Source: Melghirimyces algeriensis (GTDB lineage Bacteria > Bacillota > Bacilli > Thermoactinomycetales > DSM-45169). Taken from it: 64,000 nucleotides of DNA. The translations under genes were made by a program, and so were the position numbers. Position 1 is the stretch's first letter. Each line of letters starts with the position of its first letter. Positions 34,022 through 41,394 of this stretch are shown in pieces. The DNA is taken from contig NZ_FXTI01000002.1 in assembly GCF_900182565.1 (NCBI RefSeq), positions 62,001-126,000 of the forward strand. The letters run 5' to 3'. The notes below the pieces were generated by a model. It was not told the DNA's origin, did no database searches, and was given only the letters and a program-made list of their open reading frames with translations.

Positions 34022-35221
34022 TTACTCCTCCCATTCAGCCAGTGTATCCACTGCCACTTGTGCCATCAACTCCGCTCCAGGGGCCAATGCATCCTCATCC
34101 AGGTCAAAATGGGGATCATGCAATGGCTTGGGCAGCCCCCCTTTGGGCCGAACCCCCAGCCAAAAGAATGCACCAGGGTATTGTTTCAGATAGCGGCTGA
34201 AGTCTTCACCTCCCAAAGAGGGATTCACCTGTGGAACGGATGCATCGCCAAACATCGCACGTGCAGTTTTTCGAACCCGTTGCGCCCAGCGGGTATGATT
34301 GACTGTTGGCGGATACCCTTGGATATAATCGATCTTCGCCTTTCCACCCATCGCATGTGTTCCGTCCCGTACAATCTGATGGAAGCGCTCTTTCATCAGA
34401 TTGCGGTTCTCCTCATCCAGTGTCCGAACCGTTCCTTCTACCGTCACCTGATCAGCAATCACATTGTATCGGTAGCCACCTTCGATTTTTCCTACGGTCA
34501 ATACTGCGGCAGACAGGGGGTCCACATTACGACTCACGATGGTCTGCAATTGGTTGATCACAGTCATCGCAATGGTTACGGCATCCGTTGTCTGATGTGG
34601 CATACTGGCGTGGCCCCCCATTCCATAAAAGGTGACCCGAAACCGATCTGACGCCCCCATCATCACTCCATCCCGTACACCAACCGTTCCCGACGGTAAA
34701 TCTGGCCAGACATGCTGTCCAAAAATGACATCCGGCCGGTATTGATCAAAGATACCATCATCCATTACCGGTTGAGCACCACCGATCGGGGAATCCTCTT
34801 CCGATGGCTGAAACACTAACAATACCCTCCCGGCAATCTGCCCTTTTCGTTCCATCAGAAGCTTGCCGGCTCCCAACAGCATAGCCGTATGGGCATCGTG
34901 TCCACATGCATGCATCTTTCCTTTGTACTTTGACTGATACGCTGATTCCACTTTTTCTTCAATGGGCAATGCATCAATATCTGCCCGTAACGCAACAGTG
35001 GCCCCGGAGCGACCACCATCGATCACCCCGAGGATTCCTGTTCCGGCATATCCTTTGGTATAAGGAATGCCGTACTCCTGCAATTTCTTTTCGATAAAAG
35101 CGGATGTTTCCCATTCCTCTCCACTCAGTTCCGGACATTGGTGCAAATGCCTTCGGATCGCGAGAATCTCTTTTTCCACCACTCGACCCATTCCCTTGAA
35201 ATCCGGTCTCTCTTTATACAT
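34022..35221 (-). CDS. M20D amidohydrolase (N-acyl-L-amino acid / IAA-amino acid hydrolase-like)
   Basis: A 399-residue M20D peptidase. The metal and catalytic motifs are VALRADIDALPIEE, GKMHACGHDAHTAMLLGA and the glutamate pair in LVFQPSEEDSPIGG; the C-terminal NPSLGGEDFSRYL is also typical. The family releases amino acids from N-acyl, N-benzoyl or auxin conjugates. It lies between abgT and the AbgA-like gene with gaps of 21 and 2 bases. The exact acyl group is not shown by sequence. Confidence 0.9.
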   Translation of the reverse strand: MYKERPDFKGMGRVVEKEILAIRRHLHQCPELSGEEWETSAFIEKKLQEYGIPYTKGYAGTGILGVIDGGRSGATVALRADIDALPIEEKVESAYQSKYKGKMHACGHDAHTAMLLGAGKLLMERKGQIAGRVLLVFQPSEEDSPIGGAQPVMDDGIFDQYRPDVIFGQHVWPDLPSGTVGVRDGVMMGASDRFRVTFYGMGGHASMPHQTTDAVTIAMTVINQLQTIVSRNVDPLSAAVLTVGKIEGGYRYNVIADQVTVEGTVRTLDEENRNLMKERFHQIVRDGTHAMGGKAKIDYIQGYPPTVNHTRWAQRVRKTARAMFGDASVPQVNPSLGGEDFSRYLKQYPGAFFWLGVRPKGGLPKPLHDPHFDLDEDALAPGAELMAQVAVDTLAEWEE

Positions 35222-35242
35222 TTCACTCCACCCATTTCACTG

Positions 35243-36769
35243 CTATAATTTCATTTCCACTCCCGGACCAATCGGTAATCCCAGCAATGTCCAGCCGATA
35301 AAGGTCAAGGTCCAGATGATCAGGAAGATCAGTGCATACGGGATCATTACCGAAAACAGCGTGCCAAACCCGGATTTTTTATCGTATTCTTTCATAAAAG
35401 CCAGAACCATTGGCACATATGGATTTAACGGTGTGATCACATTTGTGGAGGAATCGGCAATTCGGTAGGCCAGTTGTACAAAAGCCGGGTTATACTCTAA
35501 CAATGCGAACATTGGAATAAAGACGGGTGCCATTAAAGCCCATTGTGCGGAACCACTGAAGATAAACAGATTTAATACCGCAGTCAGAAAAATAAATCCA
35601 ACGATCACCGGCAGTCCCGTCAAATGGATACTCTTCAGAAACTCTGCTCCAGAGACCGCAATCCAAACCCCGATGTTGCTCCACTCAAAATAGGAAATAA
35701 ACTGCGCTGCGGCAAAAATCAAGATGATAAATCCAGACATATCCTTCATCGATTCACCCATAAACTTGGGCACATCTTCTGTTCTCTTGATTTTGCCAAC
35801 CGTCACCCCATAGGTAACCGCCAGGATGATAAAGAAGAACAAGGTGATTGGAATAATCCCATCCAACAGCGGAGAGGGAATCAAACCGCCCTGCTCATTG
35901 CTCAGCGGCGCACCGGGCAAGAACGTGGCCAGGGAAACCAGTAACACGTAAACCGCTGCCGCAATCCCCGCATTACGCAATCCTTTGGATTCCTTCGCCG
36001 TAATGGCTTCCATTTCCTTATTATTGGGTCCTTTGTATGTTCCAAGCTTCGGTTCGACGATTTTCTCTGTGATCCACGCTCCGACAATCATCAGCATCAG
36101 AACGGAAAAACTCATGAAATACCAGTTATCTACAGGTGTAACGACCAAACTTTTATCCACATTTTTGGCAACTTCTGTGGAAATCCCGGACAATAATGCA
36201 TCTGTCCCGGCAATAATCACATTTGCCGTAAAACCGGCACCCACCCCTGCAAACCCAGCGGCCAATCCAGCAATCGGATGCCGGCCCAGAGTCAGAAAGA
36301 CCATCGCCGCAATGGGGGGAACAATGATGAAGGCAGCGTCAGAAGCCAGATTTCCAAGCACTCCGGTGAAAATGACAGCATACGTGACCAGTTTTGGCGG
36401 CGCATTGATAATTGTCTTCTTCATAAAGGTTTGGATCAGACCCACCTTTTGAGCCAATCCGATTCCAAGCATCATCCCCAATACCAGTCCCAGGGGTTTA
36501 AATCCGGTAAAGTTGCCCACCATGGAGGTCAGGATAAATGTTAAACCTTCTCCAGATATCAGACTCTTAATGGCGACTTCTTTTCCTTCACCTGGGTGGA
36601 CTACCGTAATGCCCAATTGACTAACCACCGCAGATAACAGGATCATGCCAATGGATAAGTAAACAAAAAGCAAAAATGGATGTGGAAGTTTGTTCCCCGC
36701 TTTCTCCACCATGTCCAGAAAACGCAACATCACACCTTTGTTAACGGTATCATTTTTGATCATTGACAA
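35243..36769 (-). CDS. AbgT-family transporter
   Basis: A 508-residue membrane protein, the same length as E. coli AbgT, with about eleven helices. Family features include NKLPHPFLLFVYLSIGMILL near the N-terminus, the re-entrant loop region GFAGVGAGFTANVIIAGTD and the ending SSTNVITPLNPYVPMVLAFM. It imports p-aminobenzoyl-glutamate in E. coli; other members export sulfonamides. Here the three downstream hydrolases favour import. The start is TTG with GGAGG six bases upstream. A weak promoter (TCGACA, 17 bases, TACGTT) precedes it. Confidence 0.88.
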   Translation of the reverse strand: MSMIKNDTVNKGVMLRFLDMVEKAGNKLPHPFLLFVYLSIGMILLSAVVSQLGITVVHPGEGKEVAIKSLISGEGLTFILTSMVGNFTGFKPLGLVLGMMLGIGLAQKVGLIQTFMKKTIINAPPKLVTYAVIFTGVLGNLASDAAFIIVPPIAAMVFLTLGRHPIAGLAAGFAGVGAGFTANVIIAGTDALLSGISTEVAKNVDKSLVVTPVDNWYFMSFSVLMLMIVGAWITEKIVEPKLGTYKGPNNKEMEAITAKESKGLRNAGIAAAVYVLLVSLATFLPGAPLSNEQGGLIPSPLLDGIIPITLFFFIILAVTYGVTVGKIKRTEDVPKFMGESMKDMSGFIILIFAAAQFISYFEWSNIGVWIAVSGAEFLKSIHLTGLPVIVGFIFLTAVLNLFIFSGSAQWALMAPVFIPMFALLEYNPAFVQLAYRIADSSTNVITPLNPYVPMVLAFMKEYDKKSGFGTLFSVMIPYALIFLIIWTLTFIGWTLLGLPIGPGVEMKL

Positions 36770-36920
36770 TTGAATCCTCCCTCCTATTTCGGAAACTTTC
36801 CTTTTTTGTTCCGTTAATAGAAACGTATCACATATTCAAAAAATTGTCGAGACTCAAAATGTCGGAAAGTTTTGCCATGTGAGTAGCCATCATGATAACG
36901 AATGAATCCCAAAGAAAAAA

Positions 36921-37127
36921 AGTCCACGCTTTGTACGTGGACTGAGGTTGATGACAAAGTGGGGAGAGGGGATTTCCGTTTCCGCATCTCTTTCCTCCAG
37001 TAAGGAAGCCGTATCGGTGGTTTCACCCCCTACGATTTCCGCTAAACGGTTGGGACCTCCTGGGATTCCGCTGGATTGTCGAAAATGGATGAAAATCCTC
37101 CTCTTATTACCTTTGTCAGCAGTCTCG
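36921..37127. repeat. Dispersed palindrome-bounded repeat, copy A
   Basis: The core runs from TGACAAA (36952) to TTTGTCA (37118). Blocks shared with copy B are TTTCCGT.TCCGCA followed by CTCTTTCCTCCAG, TCCGCTAAACGGTTGG followed by ACCTCC, and ATTACCTTTGTCAGCAGTCTC split by its core end. On the left a terminator hairpin AGTCCACG/CGTGGACT (36921-36943) with a minus-strand T-run abuts it. It fills the gap between abgT and the PH-domain genes, so it may also end the upstream minus-strand operon. No credible protein is encoded. The rest of 36770-36920 is the abgT leader. Confidence 0.75.
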
Positions 37128-37149
37128 ACTTTTTCTTCTCATCAGCTGT

Positions 37150-38613
37150 TTAACCACTCATCTTTGCAACCTGATCGGACTTCCAACCCGGTTCGGGGTC
37201 CAATGCCTGAATCAACTGCAATACCTCTTTTCTTTCCATGGGACTTGTCTCATACTCCTCACCTGAAGCCAGCGTTGTGGCAAAGCAAGCCCAACCTTGC
37301 CACCTGCCCAACGGTGTCTGTTCCATCGTTCGACATTGCATTGCCCGTCGTGGAATCAAAATGGTTTTCCGATTGATCCCACGGGAACGAATCACCAAAC
37401 AATCACCGTCCAGAGCCCATCCGGCATCCCGAAATGTCAACAGATCATAGAGCACACCCAGCGGAAGTAACAGAAATGTCCATCCTCCCCAAGAGGGAAA
37501 GAAAAACCATAGCGCACCCGCAATCAGCAGAACGGGGATTTCAAACATCAACCCCCACTTAAAACAGCGATCGGGAGGTGAATGCAACGGCTTTTGTACA
37601 ACGGTTGCATATTCAGGAAAAAACGCTTCCAGAAAAGCCGTTAATTCCGTCCGTTTTAAAAGGGGAAATGCAACAACCTTTTGCTTCTCTTCCTCCCCAT
37701 ACCCCGCACACTCCACTTTTACCTCAACCAGACCAAAGAGTTGCCGAAGCGGGTTCTCGATCACATGAATCGCCTGGATTTTCTTGAGAGGAAGCGTTGA
37801 TCGATTCCTTTCCCACAGGCCACGTTCCACAATCAGATGCGTTTTCTCCCGTCGCACAGTGAAGTGGGCATGGGTCACCAAGGTTCCCAGTATGGAAAAC
37901 AACCAGGCCAGCAACAGAGGAACCAAAATCAAGATCCAGATCGGAAACCCGATTCCTGACTCCCACAAATTCTTCAATTCCTCTACCCAGTCCCACTGAA
38001 ACAGATCATCAACGGTGGAGAAAACTGTCCCCAGAATTCCGAAGATCACCCCAAACCGCCCTGAAGTTACTCCCGCTTTGAAAAGTTCCTGGCCATTGAT
38101 GCGACGGATTGGAGCAGCAGATTCCGTTGTCTGCATATCATCATCTGATTCAACCGTTCGGGAGAGCTCCTCACGCAACCTGTAGGCGTCCTTGCAGGAG
38201 ACAGCTTTCAACTGGATTTCCGCCTCCGAATCGCCCCCGATCGTCTCCATCTGAATCTGAACGACTCCAAACATCCGGTGAAAAGGCGTCTCTGACTCAT
38301 CGATGGAATGAATCCGTTCCAACGGAATTTCCACCCGTTTGCGAAACAAGGCCCCCACTTCCCGGCAAAAATGCCCGTCTTCCGTCCAAAATTTCTCTCG
38401 ATACCATCTCAAAACGGCGCTCAAAAGCGAAAGAAGAAAGAAGATTCCTAGAAATCCGATAAACCACTCGATCCCCCCGCTCCAAAAGGATGCCCCTTCC
38501 CGAAACCACCGAACGCTAAAAATACCCAGCAAACCGGGTACGGATTCCTTCATTCCTCGCAATAGTGAAAAGAGAATCATGGAAGGGTGAAGGCGCCGTT
38601 TATTCATCTTCAT
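37150..38613 (-). CDS. PH domain-containing membrane protein (YdbT-like)
   Basis: A 487-residue protein with repeated bacterial PH (bPH2/DUF304) domains and several pairs of membrane helices, for example GIEWFIGFLGIFFLLSLLSA and GFPIWILILVPLLLAWLFSI. PH blocks follow the membrane pairs: RVEIPLERIHSIDESETPFH, then RSTLPLKKIQAIHVIENPLR, then RKTILIPRRAMQCRTMEQTP. B. subtilis YdbT and its partner YdbS protect against certain antimicrobial peptides. Its start lies inside the end of the YdbS-like gene (14-base overlap), so the pair is coupled. Confidence 0.88.
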   Translation of the reverse strand: MKMNKRRLHPSMILFSLLRGMKESVPGLLGIFSVRWFREGASFWSGGIEWFIGFLGIFFLLSLLSAVLRWYREKFWTEDGHFCREVGALFRKRVEIPLERIHSIDESETPFHRMFGVVQIQMETIGGDSEAEIQLKAVSCKDAYRLREELSRTVESDDDMQTTESAAPIRRINGQELFKAGVTSGRFGVIFGILGTVFSTVDDLFQWDWVEELKNLWESGIGFPIWILILVPLLLAWLFSILGTLVTHAHFTVRREKTHLIVERGLWERNRSTLPLKKIQAIHVIENPLRQLFGLVEVKVECAGYGEEEKQKVVAFPLLKRTELTAFLEAFFPEYATVVQKPLHSPPDRCFKWGLMFEIPVLLIAGALWFFFPSWGGWTFLLLPLGVLYDLLTFRDAGWALDGDCLVIRSRGINRKTILIPRRAMQCRTMEQTPLGRWQGWACFATTLASGEEYETSPMERKEVLQLIQALDPEPGWKSDQVAKMSG

Positions 38614-39079
38614 CCACCCTCACCCATGCATGTAGCTGTTGACGCAGTTGATGCGCCTCCGCTTTTGGCAATGCAGGAATGGTAAAGGATTCCCCGCCCG
38701 CCGTATGAATGGTAAGCGTTGCCAAACCGTAACGGCGCAAAAGCGGTCCCTCTTCCGTCTCCACATATTGAACGCGCACCATGGGAATCAGTGTTCTCGA
38801 CTGAAAAAAGAAGCCGGATTGCAGATAAACCTCTTTCTCCGACACTTCATATCGATAGTATCGCCAGCGAAGTCGTGGAAAGAAAAATACAGACGGAATC
38901 ATAATCACTGTAACCAGTCCAAAGGCGACTGGAGGAAGCCATGATGGCCACTCCCAATATTGAACAGCAAATATCAATCCGACTGCGATCAGATACAAGA
39001 CAAGAGCCGTGATCACACTGCTGATCGTCCATACTCGTACCCCTGCCGAATCAATGCGGTGTTTTGGTGGTTGTTCCAA
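38600..39079 (-). CDS. PH domain-containing membrane protein (YdbS-like)
   Basis: A 159-residue protein with two N-terminal membrane helices (residues 20-45 and 48-68) and one bPH2 domain (SRTLIPMVRVQYVETEEGPL, LATLTIHTAGGESFTIP). It is the small partner of the YdbT-like protein and overlaps its gene. The start appears to be TTG with GGAGG about ten bases upstream. The role is inferred to be cell-envelope defence, from the B. subtilis pair. Confidence 0.88.
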   Translation of the reverse strand: MEQPPKHRIDSAGVRVWTISSVITALVLYLIAVGLIFAVQYWEWPSWLPPVAFGLVTVIMIPSVFFFPRLRWRYYRYEVSEKEVYLQSGFFFQSRTLIPMVRVQYVETEEGPLLRRYGLATLTIHTAGGESFTIPALPKAEAHQLRQQLHAWVRVDEDE

Positions 39080-39220
39080 TGAGATATATCCCTCCTAATC
39101 AGAGAGAGTTGTTATTATGTATTAGTGTTCTAATTGGACGGTACATCAAAACACAAATCCTGTCAATTGAACTATTATAAAAAACTAGGTAATTTCGGAG
39201 AATATAATCGGTTCTTATAA

Positions 39221-39388
39221 CGCTTTTTCGGTTTCCATCTACCATACCCCTCTAAAAAAGAAGGAGATTACGGGAATCGGTTCAGGTTCCTGAAGGAAAA
39301 TGGCTTCACTTTGTATCCTATTTACAGTTCTGCATTGGGCGGCGAGTTTACCGATTTTGTGATTTGCGAAACAGCAAACCTTAAATGA
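39221..39388 (+). pseudogene. Gene debris of unknown origin
   Basis: An open frame without a start codon or ribosome site encodes fragments such as GDYGNRFRFLKENGFTLYP and SSALGGEFTDFVICETANLK, then stops. It begins right after a stop codon at 39218. The amino-acid composition looks protein-like, so I read it as the tail of a deleted gene. A second short piece (MKIKKVYIGLENGHQIFEKE at about 39441-39515) follows. Neither is recognised. The rest of 39080-39535 shows nothing else. Confidence 0.4.
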
Positions 39389-39534
39389 TATCACTATATG
39401 CAGGAAGAAATCAGAGATACACCCGTCTATACGAAGGATATATGAAGATTAAAAAGGTATATATCGGATTGGAAAATGGGCATCAGATATTTGAAAAAGA
39501 AATATTGGACATATAATACAAATCACGAAAAAAA

Positions 39535-39576
39535 TGAACCCTAAATCCTGAAACAGGAGTCCGGGTTCTTTTTTTT
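39535..39576. terminator. Terminator near the orphan gene
   Basis: GAACCC/GGGTTC outer stem with an inner CCTGTTTCAGG loop and T-runs on both sides, between gene debris and the 39611 gene. It ends the minus-strand gene and could act on the plus strand too. Confidence 0.7.
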
Positions 39577-39610
39577 AAGTCATCCGCCTTTATTCACTTA
39601 AAGTAGTTTA

Positions 39611-40195
39611 TCATTTGCTCCACATCTTCCGATCATAAAAATCAACCGCTAGTGAGGTATATTCATCAGTGGTCTCACCTTTCAAGAAAGAATCCAAATG
39701 GATATGATCATGATACCCGGAACCTGAAAGGCGGGGACCACTTCGGGACAATTGAAAGAAGCCAGGGACCATATAGTGAAACACCCTGGAGCTGCCAACC
39801 AAGAACAGTGTTTCATAACGCTGTTTCACATCCAACCGGTCATGGGGATACTGATCCCACAGCAGACAGTAATCTTCAAACGTAAGGTTAAGATCCTGAT
39901 CGATCCTGGACTTTACTGAGACCACTTTTCCTCTCCGAAGATTAGAACGAATTGTTTTCCACCTTTTCAACGGAAATTGCACATGATGTTGCAAAAGTAA
40001 AAGGTCCAATCCGTTTTGGGACCAGCACTCTTTTAGATAGGAAGTCAAGGGATTCTTCCGAGTGGGAAGATAGATAAACGCATTTTTAAATCGAGCAGCA
40101 ATCGACCATAAAATCCCCAGCCGTTGGAGATCCTCTTGATTACTAAATACTACAAATGAATTTCCATGAACATTAAGAACATAGGTATCCTTCAA
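39611..40195 (-). CDS. Hypothetical protein (about 194 aa), unrecognised
   Basis: A soluble protein rich in aromatic and basic residues (DTYVLNVHGNSFVVFSNQED; LTFEDYCLLWDQYPHDRLDV). No domain is recognised and no signal peptide is seen. The start is uncertain. The annotated TTG at 40195 has no good ribosome site, while the same frame is open up to a stop at 40319-40321, adding about 40 residues that also read like protein (FLQYRVGHHYVFTPEKLL). The gene may therefore be longer, or a 5'-truncated remnant. It lies alone between gene debris and ftsY. Confidence 0.5.
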   Translation of the reverse strand: MKDTYVLNVHGNSFVVFSNQEDLQRLGILWSIAARFKNAFIYLPTRKNPLTSYLKECWSQNGLDLLLLQHHVQFPLKRWKTIRSNLRRGKVVSVKSRIDQDLNLTFEDYCLLWDQYPHDRLDVKQRYETLFLVGSSRVFHYMVPGFFQLSRSGPRLSGSGYHDHIHLDSFLKGETTDEYTSLAVDFYDRKMWSK

Positions 40196-40342
40196 CAGTT
40201 TCTCAGGCGTAAATACATAGTGATGACCGACCCGATACTGAAGGAAGCGTATTGAAACATTTGATGTGTTTCCTGAAGTACGTTGATTCAGAAATATCGT
40301 TCCCCACTTCTTTCCTCTTCATATTCAATGGTCTATATGTAC

Positions 40343-40377
40343 AAAAAGGACGATCCACTCTGATGATCGCCCTTTTC
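40343..40377 (-). terminator. Terminator after ftsY
   Basis: Minus-strand AAAAGGGCGATC and GATCGTCCTTTT pair across a nine-base loop with one mismatch, then TTTTTG. It ends the smc-ftsY transcript and isolates the accessory block. Confidence 0.7.
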
Positions 40378-40398
40378 ATAATAGAATCGAAAGAGCCG

Positions 40399-41382
40399 TT
40401 ATGCTTCCTTTTCAACCTCTTCCACAAACAGAGCATGGATAAACTGTTCGCTGTCAAAGGGCTGAAGGTCATCCATCTTTTCACCCAGCCCGACCCATTT
40501 GACAGGCACACCCAGCTCACGACGAATGGCCAGAGCGATTCCGCCTTTAGCCGTGCCATCCATCTTGGTTAAGACAATCCCTGTAACACGTGTTGCTTCA
40601 TTGAAAATCTGGGCTTGCTTCATCGCATTTTGTCCTGTGGTGGCATCCAGCACCAATAGTGTTTCATGAGGGGCTCCGGGCACCTCCCGTCCGATCACCC
40701 GGTGCACTTTCTTTAACTCTTCCATCAGGTTGACTTTGTTTTGCAGCCGCCCGGCTGTATCACAGATCAGGATATCCGCGCCTCTGGCACGGGCAGCCTG
40801 GATACCATCAAAAATTACTGCCGCCGGATCGGAACCTGCCTGGTGGCGGATCACATCAACACCAACCCGGTCCCCCCAGACTTCCAACTGTTCAATCGCT
40901 CCTGCGCGAAACGTGTCCCCGGCTGCCAAAACTACTTTCTTTCCTTGCTCCTTATAGTAATGAGCCAGCTTTCCAATGGTAGTCGTCTTGCCAACCCCAT
41001 TTACCCCAACAAACAGAATAATGCTCAGATCATCATCAACGGTATTCATGCCGATATCCTCTTCTTCTTCACCCTTCAGAATCTCCAGCAGGATTTCGGA
41101 GAGAAGAGGTTTCAACGCTTCCGGTTCCTTCACTTTCCGTTCCTTCACTTCTGTGCGGAGCCGTTCCACAATCTCCATCGTGGCATTTACACCCACATCG
41201 GCGGCAATCAGAATCTCTTCCAATTCCTCATAGAGATCCTCATCAATCTTACTGCGTCTGAACACGGTGTCCATTGCACCCACCAAAGAAGTGCTGGTTT
41301 TTGACAGTCCGCTTTTAAATTTTTGCGTCACGGACTCCGTTGTTTGGGAAACACTCTTTTTTAACCGTTGAAAAAAGCTCAT
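40399..41382 (-). CDS. ftsY: Signal recognition particle receptor FtsY
   Basis: A 327-residue SRP receptor GTPase with only a short N-terminal tail and no long acidic region, as in Bacillus. GTPase motifs are GVNGVGKTTTIGKLAHYY near 128-145, DTAGRLQNKVNLMEEL and LTKMDGTAKGG. It docks Ffh-ribosome complexes at the membrane. It follows smc by 12 bases with AAGGAGGT upstream. Confidence 0.97.
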   Translation of the reverse strand: MSFFQRLKKSVSQTTESVTQKFKSGLSKTSTSLVGAMDTVFRRSKIDEDLYEELEEILIAADVGVNATMEIVERLRTEVKERKVKEPEALKPLLSEILLEILKGEEEEDIGMNTVDDDLSIILFVGVNGVGKTTTIGKLAHYYKEQGKKVVLAAGDTFRAGAIEQLEVWGDRVGVDVIRHQAGSDPAAVIFDGIQAARARGADILICDTAGRLQNKVNLMEELKKVHRVIGREVPGAPHETLLVLDATTGQNAMKQAQIFNEATRVTGIVLTKMDGTAKGGIALAIRRELGVPVKWVGLGEKMDDLQPFDSEQFIHALFVEEVEKEA

Positions 41383-41394
41383 ATTGCGACCTCC

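Noticed and set aside
36814..37026. Short proteins in the repeat (also 56363-56590) sharing WRKE and KSPLP
   Set aside because: The shared residues follow from the repeat DNA; the frames cross hairpins and have no ribosome sites.
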